A stretch of DNA of 64,000 nt from Paracyclopina nana (Eukaryota > Arthropoda > Copepoda > Cyclopoida > Cyclopettidae), in NCBI GenBank assembly GCA_019096065.1, contig JAGUCH010000008.1, positions 5,709,001 to 5,773,000 of the forward strand. The letters run 5' to 3'. Below the pieces are notes generated by a model. The model was given only the letters and a program-made list of their open reading frames with translations. It ran no database searches and was not told the DNA's origin. The translations under genes were made by a program, and so were the position numbers. Positions within the stretch are counted from its first letter, which is position 1. Every line of letters begins with the position of its first letter. Positions 34,956 to 46,995 of this stretch are shown one piece after another.

Positions 34956-35177
34956 GGGCCTGTTCACCTGCTTATTATGGCCGTTATTTTGGCAAAATAT
35001 TAGAGAGAAATACTGAGAAACTGAGAATTTTATTTTTGGTGTAGGATGGCTTTTGGTACCAATAGATCGATTCCGAAGTCAAAATCTCGAAAATGATTTT
35101 ACAAATACCGGATATTTGCAAATATCAGCATAATATCGCGCGTTATTTTGCTGATAATAATGCAGGTGAACAGGGCC
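34956..35177. mobile_element. Family B MITE, Harbinger-like
   Basis: This 222-bp element has ends GGGCCTGTTCACCTGC and GCAGGTGAACAGGGCC and a TTA duplication on both sides. It matches the copy at 46274-46495 along its whole length in the opposite orientation. The TWA target site and GG-starting ends are typical of PIF/Harbinger elements. Confidence 0.75.
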
Positions 35178-35599
35178 TTAAAAGCGCTGGTCAACTGCGT
35201 GCATTAACATAATCATTTCAAATGGATTCAAATATTAAGTAAGTCACAAATTGATAAGACCTTCAGCTGCCAAAACTCAAATTGGGACTCAAGGATGGCC
35301 TCGATTTTGCTGAAGAATGCGATGCAGTTGAACACCACATAAAATAGCACGCCACATGCTAGGTCACATGTAGCACAGTGCAACCTCACTTTTATTGTGT
35401 ATCAACGCTCTAATCATCGCATTAGTGTCAGCAAAAGAATGTCAATTGGAGCAGCAGAATAATAAAGCAATTTTCTGGAGGCAACGTAATTATCGTGTAT
35501 TTTTACTACTGACAATTGACTAGACATTCTTGGGAGAATGTGGTAAATAATGTTGTTGATGTGAGGAGAAATCATGATCAATTAATTATTACAATTGTT
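35178..35599. other. 3' flank of the PR/zinc-finger gene
   Basis: No gene. A minus-strand AATAAA (35396-35391) about 200 bp past the stop is the nearest canonical poly(A) signal for that gene. Confidence 0.45.
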
Positions 35600-37812
35600 T
35601 TATACAGTGACAGTCAACCTGCTGCTATAATCTACATTGCTCGATGCCGCCGTAGAGGGCAATTTGGGCGACGAGTTGGACTCGTCCTCGTCTTCTTCTT
35701 CGATGGTCGACTCGTTGTCGTCCTCGACGAGTTCTTCTGCGCCTGAGGACTCGTGAGCCTCGCTTGAGTTGTTGTCGGGGCTGCCCAAGGCTGCCAAGGC
35801 TCGCCTGTACAAGGCCAAGGAGTTGGCTGAATTCTGATACTCCACTTCATGCGTTTTCAAGTGGGCTCGCAAATTGCAGCTGAGTGCGAATTTCTTCTGG
35901 CAAATGTCACATGAGAAGGGCTTGTCACCTGCAACCAAGAAAATTCTCAAAAATATGCACATCTCAGCCAGTTTTCACAATTGACACTCTACTTTTTTGC
36001 TCTTTGAAGCTAGGAGGAAGGTACAAATTCTCGTCAACTTACCGGAATGTAACAGGAGATGGTTTTTCAAGTTGGTCTGCTTGCTGAAGCCTCGGTGACA
36101 AATGTGACACTTGAACGGCCACGTCCCAGTGTGCACGTAGGTGTGAGATTTGAGATCACCCGGGGTAGGAAAGGACTTGGAGCACATTGTGCACTTGTGG
36201 GGCTTTTCCTAATCAAAAGGGGGAAAATTAGAATCCCGTCGAGAATTATGGCAAAAAAGCCTAATTTACCTTCACGTGCGTCATCTTGTGGTAGTACAGG
36301 TTGCTCGAGGCTGTGAAGCGTTTGCCGCAGACCCCGCACTGATGAGGCTTCTCCCCACTGTGGATTCTGCGGTGAGTGTTCAGGCTGGACGAGGTTGAGA
36401 AGCCTTTATTGCAGATATCGCAGACGTGCGGCCTTTCCCCAGTGTGAATTCGAATGTGCCTTTTCAGAAGGCTGGGCCTATCAAAGGCTTTGCCGCAGTA
36501 ATTGCAGGGCAGCATGTTCTTCTCCCGCCTTCTCGAGGTCGGAGCTGATCCACTACTGTGCATGGGCGAGCTCTTACTGCTGTTATTGTTGTTGTTATTG
36601 TTGGTAGCTGAAGCAGCCCTCGAAGCAGACTTGTCGGATTTTCGATCCTCAATTTTAAGCGACTCGGTGGCCAAAGGGGAAGAGGCTGTGGCATTGGCTG
36701 CAGATTGCCTGAAGGCCGCTGCGGCAGCGGCCGCAGCTGCTGCCGCAGCCGCAGCCCTGAACTGGAAGGCCTCCATGGAGGCTGCGGCTGAGGACACTCT
36801 CGGGGCCAGCCTATCACCGTCATTTGTGCTCGTGGTGCAGTCACTCGATACTGACTTTCGGCCCTCACTATGAAGTCCTACAAAATTAAGGTACTTCCAT
36901 GAAAAACAGCCTATATTTTTTCATTCCTACCATAATTTGAGAGCTGAATGCTTAATAAAGCCGAGTGACTCTTGTCAAATTATCTTGTACTTATTTTGTG
37001 AAGCATGTCTTACCTTCGGCCAAGGGGTGAGGTGGGCTGACAGCGGATGAGGCCGCAGGAAACACCTTTGACATGACCAAGGAGGTGGACAAGTCAAGTG
37101 GGCTCTCCTCCAAAACGTTGTCGATAAGTCTCTTGAAAAGGGTCGTTCTTAGGTACTGAATGGCCGGCAGGAGGAAAGCCTCTTCGGGCCTCTCTGGCAC
37201 AAAGAAGGCCACGAGCTCCGTTTTGGGGCCGACATCTTTGATGAGATCAAACACGGGCTCGCCAGTGGGCCCACGCGTGCCAATGAGGTTCACCTCTTCG
37301 CTGTAGACGAGGCTGTGCCGGAGAAAGCGAATCCAGTTGCATTGCCGCAGTTTCCTCCCTGGGGACACATCGCTGATCTCGTCGTACAGGCCGAACCTGT
37401 GCCTCACCTGCCATTGGAAAATTTGGAAAATTAAATTATTTTTGCAACAGATGCGATATTCAAGTTGACTTACGTCAAAATCCGGCAGCTTGTCGTGAAC
37501 CGGTAGCTTGTCACTGCGCACAGTGCCCTTCCAGGGCACGAACCTGGTGCCCTTGTCCACGTGGTCCGAGGTCCAAATGCTGAACTCGGACATGGAGAAA
37601 ATGGAGGCTGTCTGCGAAATCCTCGCGGGTCCGAGGCATAGCTCCTCGGGGCACAAAACCAGCGTTTCCATGTTGGTCAAGCGGCGAGCATGGTCTGTGA
37701 ACGACTGACAACTTTTGTCAGCGGTAGCCACTTTAGCGGTAGCATTGGTAGCAGCAGCTACCTGAGACACTCTCACATGTCTTGACGGACCATGCGAAAA
37801 CACGCGTGGCAT
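35600..37812 (-). CDS. PR-domain-like C2H2 zinc-finger transcription factor (PRDM family)
   Basis: A nuclear DNA-binding regulator. Five exons (37812-37474, 37407-37014, 36877-36270, 36208-36043, 35928-35600) join in frame to about 611 residues. Residues about 48-190 resemble a PR/SET domain ([34 protein letters not shown]). PLDLS at about 216-220 matches the CtBP corepressor-binding motif. Then come a run of about 14 alanines, an Asn run, and six C2H2 fingers from about 368: CNYC, CDIC and CGVC fingers in exon 3, CTMC and CHIC in exon 4 and CDIC in exon 5. The tail is acidic. The start has a good context (TCAAGATGC), but upstream non-coding exons are possible. The 66-bp first intron is a multiple of three without a stop. 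I cannot assign a PRDM number: neither the PR sequence nor the finger spacing fits PRDM1, 13, 14 or 16 as I know them. Confidence 0.88.
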
Positions 37813-38093
37813 CTTGACCCGCGCTCAGCGCCCCACTTCACCAATGGTGATGCATCTCAGCCACAAAGCGCGAGGACTCGCGCTATACAGGCTCACAGAG
37901 TTGCGTAGAACACACATGACAATATTGCTACGAGTATATGGACGATATCGGCGGAGCTTGCGCGCGTTGAAATCACCACAACGCCTAGCAGAGCACTGCA
38001 CTCCCTCAAAACTGATCCTCTTTTGTGGACAACTCGCTGAACTCCCTTTGATAATGCACAGAGTATGCTTTTTGCAATGGAGATATATGGATT

Positions 38094-38299
38094 GGCTCAC
38101 CTGAGATATTATGAACGAAATATGTTGATACTTGCAAATATCAGGTGTTTCCAAATTGATATTTTTCGATTTTTTCTTCGATTTCGGTCTTTTGGTAACA
38201 AATGCCATCCTACAACAGTTTTCTAAATTCTGAGTTACTCAGTACTTCTCTCCGATATTTTGCCAAAATATCAGTGATATTATTCAGGTGAACCAAGCC
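38094..38299. repeat. Diverged family B MITE upstream of the PR/zinc-finger gene
   Basis: The right end is CAGGTGAACCAAGCC and the left end GGCTCACCTGAG, with a small internal deletion. The interior (TTTGGTAACAAATGCCATCCTA, TTTTGCCAAAATATCAG) aligns with the other family B copies. It lies about 280 bp upstream of the PR/zinc-finger start codon. Confidence 0.6.
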
Positions 38300-39159
38300 A
38301 TATATGACTTTGATACGACTAATGTCCCTTTTTAGAAGTGGTTAAAAAGGAATAATGCTTCGTGTATTTTCAGTGACAAACTCGTTGTTATTGAATTAGC
38401 ATGTAAGTTGAGCTCATTATACAGTTTTTCCGATTTATCCACTCCGAATTGTCAATTCGGTGTTTTGTTCAATAGAAAGATTCCTTTCCTTTTGCGACAC
38501 TTTCCTACTTTAAGACTAGCAACCACTTATCCAAGAAGATAGGACAAATGCATCACGGAAAGGAGCATAATTGTCCTGTGCTTTTCATTGGAGGCTGATA
38601 AGTGAATGAATTTGAGGCGTTTGACAGCCTGGTATTCAAATAGCATTTGGCGAGCTGAAAGTAAGCTCACATGCAAACACGAAATCAGCCAAGGTTCATT
38701 CATGATTTTCGGTGTTAATTTTTTCGCTAACCTTTTGGTGGCCCCCCAAATTCTTCGGGAGTCGTGTGGGCCAATTTTCATTCCCTGCCATAAAGACGAC
38801 GAAGATGATAAGTTTGCGCAGGAATTTATGGACAATGTGGGCACTATAGCGGCCATTATAATCTTCATATAACCAGCCTTCCACGCAATATAGCTGCATG
38901 GTCAAATAAGCTACAAAAGACAATGAACGAGAGGTATAATTAGCATACTATGACGTGGAAGCCAAGACTTTCGCAAACTTCTCATAAAAAATCCTTTCAT
39001 GCTTTGGCTAAAAAGAAGCAAAGCTCAAAAAATTGTCTAATTAATTGTTAATTGGCTTAATGGAATCCAAAGCAGATATTTTTTGGGCCACGTAGAAAAT
39101 CTTGAGAAATTTGATTTAAGCTCTGAACTGAAATGATCGTTGGACTGGATCGACATTAT
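38300..39159. other. Intergenic DNA without a recognisable gene
   Basis: AT-rich sequence, no convincing exon or repeat seen. Confidence 0.5.
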
Positions 39160-39330
39160 AGTGCGTTCACATATCGCAGTTTGGTCTTACCAAAACTGAT
39201 TTTAGCTAAACCACACGGATTCTGGTTAAACTAAACACTACAAGAATGCTGCCTTTTGTCCGGTCTAAAGTCAGTTTGGTCTAACCAGTATAAGTTTTGG
39301 TTAAACTAAAATGCGATACGAGAACGCCCT
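39160..39330. mobile_element. Family C MITE copy
   Basis: This 171-bp inverted-repeat element has ends AGTGCGTTCACATATCGCA and TGCGATACGAGAACGCCCT, with TAT duplicated on both sides. The interior (GTTTGGTCTTACCAAAACTG and similar) makes a long stem. It is closely related to the copy at 54651. Confidence 0.8.
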
Positions 39331-40210
39331 TATACCACATTTTTTTGGTCGTACCTATGGGAAATAGTACAAGTGCAAGTTGAACTTTTTCAATCGTGTA
39401 ATCCACATGCAGACTGGGCATTTATTAACGGTTAGTGCGGGCCATGCACGTACCAGCACTATAATACAGTCAGTGATGGTAATCTGGATATAACGCAATT
39501 TACCGACATTATAGCAGCCGACGAACGTAGCAGTAGTGCATAATGGCCGTAAAATCCACCGAGTATAATGAGCTGGTCAGCAGCAGAGTTGAAGGAGCTG
39601 CAAAAAATTCCTCTAGTGTTGCTTCATGCAAATTAATTCCATGATGAGTTTGAGCAGAAATCCCCAATATTCATTCGATGCAACGTGACTTTTTCATGGC
39701 AATGCACTCGGTGTTTGAATTAAATTCGACCAATTTAACGACTGTTGTAAGTAGCACAAGGACCCCCTAATTTGGTAGGCTAGCAATTTGCAGAGCTGAA
39801 AATATACATATTCAAAAACGGCTGCTTTCAAAGTCCACCTGTGAGATCAAGGTCTCAGAATGGGATGGCGTTATTGCGTGCAGCACCACCTAAAAAATGG
39901 CACTATAGCTGAAATCTCTCATGATAGTATAATTTTCGGTAGCCAGATCATGGCGGTGATGTGGAAGCATCCTCACCCCTCAAAACGCTCAAAAAATGGT
40001 ACGATCATCTGCAAGGCATCCATTAAGAAAATTATGCTTTTTCATAGCATTTTCAAATGATGCTCCTTTGGCCAGCTCAGTATCTGAGTCAAAGCTAGCG
40101 TATTTAATTTTTGCTTTGTAAAGAAAAACAACTTTCAAATAGATAAAATCAACTTTGAAAAATGGAAAACTGCAAATATTTAACTTGCGAAAGACTAAGC
40201 CATTAAGAAC
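39331..40210. other. Intergenic DNA without a recognisable gene
   Basis: No gene seen. A solo end of the hairpin element described at 40418 (CTTGCGAAAGACTAAGCC) is at about 40188-40205. Confidence 0.5.
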
Positions 40211-41172
40211 GAGGCGAGTATTTTGGCTATAAATGTCAAATACGGGTCGAAAAGTGCTCGCCTAGGCGAGTATTTTGGCTAAAATGGTCAAATACGAGTC
40301 GAAAAATACTCGCCTAGGCGAGTACTTTTTCATACTCGCCTAGGCGAGTACTTTTTCCTATTTACCATGCTTTTTGACGTTTTTTTGCCAAAATGGTCAA
40401 ATACGGGTCGAAAAATTGGCTTAGTCTTTCGCAAGTTTTGCATAGTCACGCTATTTAAATAGCTCATAGCATAAAATGTATTTAAATAGCCTCTGGATGT
40501 ATTTAAATAGCTGCTATTTAAATACGTTTTATGTTATGAGCTATTTAAATAGCGTGACTATGCAAAACTTGCGAAAGACTAAGCCATACTCGCCTAGGCG
40601 AATACTTTTTCCTATTTACCAAGCTTTTTGACGGTTTTTTAGCCAAAATTACTCGCCTAGGCGAGTACTTTTTTCCTATTCACCATGCTTTTTGACGGTT
40701 TTTGGCCAAAATTACTCGCCTAGGCGAGTATTTTTCGATCCTATGCGAAGGATTTTGCCTAAATTACTCGCCTAGGCGAGTATTTTGGCTAAAATGGTCA
40801 AATACGAGTCGAAAAATACTCACCAAGGCGAGTACTTTTTCCTATTCACCATGCTTTTTGACGGTTTTTGCCAAAATTACTCGCCTAGGCGAGTACTTTT
40901 TTCCTATTCACCATGCTTTTTGACGGTTTTTGGCCAAAATTACTCGCCTAGGCGAGTATTTTTCGATCCTATGCGAAGGATTTTGCCTAAATTACTCGCC
41001 TAGGCGAGTATTTTGGCTAAAATGGTCAAATACGAGTCGAAAAATACTCGCCAAGGCGAGTATTTTGGCTAAAATGGTCAAATACGGGTCGAATAATTTT
41101 TCGCCTAGGCGAGTACTATTTTCCTATTTACAAAGCTTTTTGACGTTTTTTAGCCAAAATTACTCGCCTAGG
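40211..41172. repeat. Palindromic CCTAGG satellite-like repeat
   Basis: About a dozen copies of the perfect palindrome ACTCGCCTAGGCGAGT or close variants are separated by a few alternating spacers (TTTTGGCTAAAATGGTC..., TTTTTCCTATTCACCATG..., TTTTTCGATCCTATGCG...). A higher-order unit of 228 bp is present twice in tandem (40651-40878 and 40879-41106). Open frames through it are artefacts of the repeat. It is interrupted by the hairpin element at 40418-40585. Confidence 0.85.
40418..40585. mobile_element. 168-bp hairpin element inserted in the satellite
   Basis: Ends are GGCTTAGTCTTTCGCAAG and CTTGCGAAAGACTAAGCC. The inverted repeats are about 73 bp each with only two or so mismatches, leaving a very short loop; the stem contains several TATTTAAATA palindromes. 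The satellite resumes on the far side, which shows the insertion point. Confidence 0.8.
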
Positions 41173-42566
41173 ACTTTTTCTTTCACTTCTAATGGGCATT
41201 TTCTAATTTCTGTGTTTTACTAACAAAGGTTTGTTTTTGAAGGTGTTGGTGGGCTTCATTTTGCGCCTGAAATGTGGCAAAAAAAGGGGATGATGCGTGT
41301 GATGATGGGGGTAGCAGCGATGGGATGACGTGATTTTCATGAATAATGCTGCAATAATGACCCTCGCTGCATCAGTTCATGACCGTGAGAATTATACAGT
41401 GAACTTTGCGTAGCGTAGCTTTTGAGACTGGGCTATTTTATGGCAAATGTAGAAACAGCATGGTAATTTTTTTCCCGTAGCATATGCCTCGAGGTCAGTT
41501 CTGGCGCCATAATCCACTTTTGCGTGCTTCTAAAACGTAATCCAGTAGTTTTAAAATGGTCCCCAAGGCTTTTACCATTCGTCTTATTATTCATCTTATT
41601 ATTTTTTCTCCACTTACCCTTCTCGGGGCGTAGGCGCAGCCTGAGGCCAAGTTCGCGTGAAGGTGCCATAAAAAGACAGCAGCAAAATTGGGCTGGCTTT
41701 AATTGTTACCATCTTGAGGGAGAGCTACTTAACTTTGAACCATATTAATGCAATTTCACTTCATGCTGGAATCAAGGAATGTTGGAAAGTGATCTTATCC
41801 TTTTTTTTCCAAAGAAGAGGAAAATTACTTTAGCGGTCAACTCAAAAGATTTGATTCCTTCCTGATCGTCGTCGTGATGATGCAAAACTGGTATTTTACC
41901 TGCAGGCTCTTCAATGGGGGCTATGTTCATCTACAAGGATATGCATTTTCCATCTCAAAGTGAAAAGATTTATTTTCTTGGTTCAAGGAAATCAAACATT
42001 TTCCAGCCCAAGGAACAATGAAAATCTACTTGATATTAAAAGCGGTAAATGCATTTTAAGAGGTGCAGAATTCTGTACTATAAAATTAATTAAACAAAAT
42101 GATGCACTCAAGTCATGTTTTAATAATACAACCTGGGGGCATTTAGCTAAAAATGAGCCTCGATGATGAACACAGTAGCACGAGAGGATGATGGCATCTC
42201 ACGCAATAAATCCAGTAAAAATAGAGTTCATATTCCAGACTGTGGTTGCTCATATTTAAAAGGCGGCTTCATCATCTGTTGCAATTTGGACCCTCGCGCA
42301 ATGATGATGACGATAATTACTCACCCCTTATTGAGCGGCGATTCTCACATCCAGGATTTTCCCATGATCTTCTTCGCTATACAGCAGAGCTAGCAGCGAA
42401 GCCAATCGGTAATTTGGAGCAGCAGAACTTTACGGTTTCAAGAGATCTTTTATTCAAGAATTTGATGGGCCTCATTTCATTCCAGGCGAGTCCTCCACCC
42501 ACCTACACATCCATCAAAAGTGGTTGGCGCCCTCTTTTTGATATTGCACGCGGCCAGCGGCAGCTA

Positions 42567-42753
42567 ATAATGCGCCGTTCATCTCCTGACCTTACTTGAA
42601 ACGCTTCACCTTTTACATGCGTGAATTCAGTTGTGGAAATTGAAAGCAGATCTGATTAATGAGCGCCATAATATAATTATTTGCAATTTGCCAAAAAATT
42701 TGGGCCATAAAAAAATACAAAATGCGTACTTTATCTATACATGAACGCCCCAT
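42567..42753. repeat. Family A MITE copy
   Basis: Ends are TAATGCGCCGTTCATCT and ATGAACGCCCCAT; the core ATTGAAAGCAGATCTGATTAATGAG is diverged. Confidence 0.55.
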
Positions 42754-43134
42754 GCAGTGTGCTCACGCCCAGAATTCAACAGCTGAGTTTAGAAGCGTGG
42801 CTCATGAGTAATTCACCAGAAAAAAGGCAATGTCTCAGTGATTTTTTCCTTGGAATTAGCCGAGTGGTCCTCCACCCAACATAACAAAGTGGAACGATAT
42901 GATCCATCAACTGGCACCATACAATTCCCAGTTGGAGAGATCCAAGACCCAGATTATATTGCATCTCTCAGGTTAATCAACCCACGCTGGATTTTTGCTG
43001 ATGAAGTGCAGTGGCAACAATTTGGTCTTCTTATATATTACGTTGTAGAGTAGTGCGCAAACACGAAGAAATAGGCCTTGGCATGATGAATGGTCCACTT
43101 GAAGTGATTGGCTACTAACCAAAAGGTAGCTAAC

Positions 43135-43513
43135 TAATGCGACGTTCATCTGTGTCAAAAAATGCCCAATTCCGTAATTTTTCAAAAATCATATTTTTTT
43201 CATTGAAAATCAATGTTAATTTCGAAGTGAGCTATTAGGGCGTTCTCATATTGGACTTTAGCTTACCAAAACCTGATTTTGGTTAACCAAAAACTGGTTT
43301 TAGTCAAGCGCTATGTAGTGCCTACCTACCGAAAACAGGTTTTTGGTTAACCAAAATCAGGTTTTGGTAAGCTAAAGTCCAATATGAGAACGCCCTATTA
43401 AAAAAGAAATTAAACATGAGACTTGATTGATTTAAGAATTTTTTCAGTAGCTTCAAGTAAAAATGCAATTGAGTGGAGTTCATCAGTCGAAGTTTGCATA
43501 GATGAGCAGGGCC
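43135..43513. repeat. Family A MITE copy split by a family C MITE
   Basis: The left end TAATGCGACGTTCATCTG and the right end CATAGATGAGCAGGGCCT belong to family A, and the core TAAACATGAGACTTGATT and TTTTTCAGTAGCT is present on the right half. The middle is a complete family C element. Confidence 0.65.
43237..43396. mobile_element. Family C MITE copy, near-perfect hairpin
   Basis: This 160-bp element has ends AGGGCGTTCTCATATTGGAC and GTCCAATATGAGAACGCCCT. The arms pair over about 70 bp. ATT is duplicated on both sides. It is nested in a family A copy. Confidence 0.85.
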
Positions 43514-46273
43514 TAAAAGTGGGCGTCGAGTGAACTACTTTTGAATTGGCTACCATCATTTGTCTCTGTTCATTATCTGGACTTGGCTCTAGTGCGGAGC
43601 ACAAACATTCACCAAGAAGCTGGAGCACATGTGTGCCCTTATGCTGTTACGAAGAAAAACCCAATTCATTCTCAGTTAAAAGCGAGAAAATTGGATAAAA
43701 GCCAAAGAGTAGCAAGGACTGTAATTATTGCCTCAGCCTACTTGAAAGTCCATTTAAAGTTGGAATCCATTTGTCATTGGGCCAAGTGGAACATGCCAAC
43801 GCGCCAGAGCAATATCGAATAACCCTTCGGTCCAGTGTGATTCATGGCCCGACAAGGCACAATTAAATCTTTAATTGGGGCTTGCCAAATTATTGCGCAT
43901 AGTTGCTGCTGTTGTTGTTGTTTTCCATGGCCAATTGACCTCTTTTCCATAATAGACAATTTTACAGCCACTCGATTTATTGCAGCCTCAACTTCAACTG
44001 CATCTACACAACATGATATATGGTGGCTCTTTTTTGCTACTATGCACAAGCTGAATTTTCTAAAGACTGTTTTCTTCTCTTCCTTGATGGGATTCGAAAA
44101 GCCGACCCTTTTGTTTCAGTAAATTGACCTGTCAGTCTCACTCATATTCGCCTCTATTGTGATGAACTATGATGATGATGGTGGAGAAAAAAATTGGCCT
44201 TCTTAAAAAATACCCCTGTGTAGGCAACCGTCAATTTTTGCTCTGCCTTGGAATTCTCGGCAGTTGGTGACCGAAGGCAAGTGACATCTTTCGTGCATGA
44301 CGAGATAATGCAGAGAAACTTCACTTCAGACTATTAAAAAACGACTTCTATTTATAATACATGCTGTGAATGAGTTTTCAAATGCGAAAAGTACCCATGC
44401 TTCACTGCAACATATCTTCGGATAAAATTGAAATTGAAATTGATACAAGAGCCTGATTTGGGGCTATGTGAAAAAGGCCAGCAATTGTCTGCCTTCGTCT
44501 GTCCCCGGGTTTGAAAAAATTCCTTTCGAACTAATCATTACTAGAAAATGTTCCTTCGTGTCATCCCCGATTTGTATCAGTTTCCCACCGATGGTGGTGT
44601 GACATTTTAACACCAGTGCAATTTTTGGATCATAGTTCTCTGAAATTACTCTGATTGCTCATAAATGCTACGCGGCTGTTAAACCACTGCAGTGAAATTG
44701 TGGCCCGTCGGAAAAATTTACGTCAAATCAACGAAACCTCGCACGGCTAATTTGAATCCATTTCCTAATATTTTTGTTTTTCCAGTCATCAAATCTTGAC
44801 TTGAGTGAAAAATTATGAAGAATTTTTGTTGTTTTAGAGTTTCGACGTCATTGTAGTCTACATTGTAGAAATGCATTTTTTGCAGTCAATCTGATTATGC
44901 CATTCATGGAGCATAATCAAACGAGATCATTTTTTCTTGAACTCAATAACCTTTCGAAATGGAAGCTTCGCCTTTGCTTGATTCAATTTGGTGCGCACAA
45001 AATTGGATGACTACGATGAATTCGAGTAATTTCTCATGTAGGCAGGAGCCCAAGTAATTTAACATTGAGAGCTTGACCATTATGATCGTGATGAAGAATT
45101 TACTGGCTCATAATTGTGTAATTAAAACGTGAGATCATTAAACTTCAGGTTGGGATTTTGCCAACTGACTAATGCAGGCGGAGCATATCAATCTGGGATG
45201 CTTAGATTCGCAAATTAGCTCCGCTCAAGGCATTCGAAAAAGTTTTTCCAAATTACCATAAAATGCAATATTTATGAGGATTATAATAAGGGAATCTGAG
45301 CCCTTTTCAGTTTTGCAAGTAATTTACCTTCAATTTTTGGCACTAAAAATCAAGTTAGCTTATCAAGTGAAATCGTATTCAAAATTCTGCTATCATATTT
45401 TTTGGAAAATAACAGAGGTCGGGCATTATAATAATAAACACCTAGTTATTCATAATTAATTTTGGCTTACGTTTATCTGCATGTGGTTATGCGATGATCA
45501 TCACTTTTAGACGCGAGCAGCAGCTCATTAAGAAACTGCTGAGCTCCTGCAAGAGTTCACTCAGCTGAAATAGAAATCGTCAGGTAGTTAGACAATGCAA
45601 GAAAAAAGCGAAGATGGCATTTGGATCATGATACTTTTCCACATGGTCCAATTTTCTCTTCGAATAGCACCTGGTGTCTTAGCTGCTCCTAAAAACATGC
45701 AATCAAGAAGATCACGAGGAGAAGCAAGAACACTGATGAAAATGATGATGTTTCTGGCTGTTGCATGTCAAGAAGTCATACTGAATGTGCTAGTAGTACT
45801 TTACTGTCTTTCAGCCAGACTCGTTTTGGGGTCACTTTAATTGGCATCGTAAAAAATTGAGGTTAAATTGGTGCAAGCTTCGAGCAATGCCATCCTTTTT
45901 TTTCCTTGGGAATTTTCAGGCAGACTTTTCGTCCGAGCAAAACATGCCTCTTTCCTATTGCATTGGCGCTTTGCCATGCATTTTGTGGGAGGAGTTGAAG
46001 CCACAAGCCAATAGCGCACATTTCAGCGTATATTTACAGGTATAGCTGCTACAATAGTACACTACGAGTTTAAAGCTGAGCCATAGATTTCTACACTGAG
46101 ATAATTCATCAGAAAATTGCTACAACTGCTGCAGATGATGGAAGGAGCCCCACCAGATAATTTTAATACTATTTTCACTTGTTGGCTCATTTTGTTAAAT
46201 AATTGCCAAGAGTTTATCAGAAAAATTCCACGCAGGTTTTTAAGGGATCCAGATTTTAAAAATTCTGAACTAA

Positions 46274-46495
46274 GGCCCTGTTCACCTGCATTATTATCAG
46301 CAAAATAACGCGCGATATTATGATGAAATTTGCAAATATCTGGTATTTTTAATGTCATTTTTCAGATTTTGACTTCGGAATCGGTCTACTGGTACCAAAA
46401 GCCATCCTATACCAATATAAAAATTATCAGTTTCTCAGTATTTCTCTCCCATATTTTGCCGAAATTACGGCCATAATAAGCAGGTGAACAGGCCC
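46274..46495. mobile_element. Family B MITE, Harbinger-like
   Basis: This 222-bp element has ends GGCCCTGTTCACCTGC and CAGGTGAACAGGCCC, flanked by TAA on both sides. It is the same length as, and in opposite orientation to, the 34956-35177 copy. Confidence 0.75.
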
Positions 46496-46860
46496 TAAAT
46501 GGCAATACTTGATTTTTAAGTGTATTCAAAAATAGCTTTTGCTTCAGAAATTAGCGTAAAAAAGCACCTTTGAAAAAAAAAGCTCTAGGTTTGTTGTAAT
46601 GAATTTAAGGCTGTTTTTTATGCATTCATTCATGGTGCTCGTGGTTTGGTGGGGATGCAACTGTGCAGCTTCAAATCTCCCCACAAAATCTGACCCAAAT
46701 GGAACAATGACCACGAAAGGTAAATTGGTTGGACCATGTGTGCCAGAAAACTGAGTGGAATACCAAGATTCAAAATGGGAGATGAAGTAGCATATTGAAG
46801 CCAACTGGTTTTCAGTAGCACAGCATTTGGGGCCAGATCAATAATACTCAAAAAGTCACA

Positions 46861-46995
46861 AATGAGACGTTCGTCTATTTCATTTGACATTTCAAAGTGA
46901 AAACTGAACTGGAAGAAACGAAACTTGAGTCTCGTTACTTTAAAAGGAAATGTACCCAACTTTTTAGAACGGCGGGGAGTAGATGAACGGGGCAT
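46861..46995. repeat. Family A MITE copy
   Basis: Ends are AATGAGACGTTCGTCTA and TAGATGAACGGGGCATT, with the core motifs AACTGAACTGG and GAGTCTCGTTA. Confidence 0.7.

Noticed and set aside
40702-41223. Open frames of 72-97 codons with recurring peptides such as ITRLGEY and NYSPRRV
   Set aside because: They are translations of the palindromic repeat in several frames; no start context, splice sites or family match.
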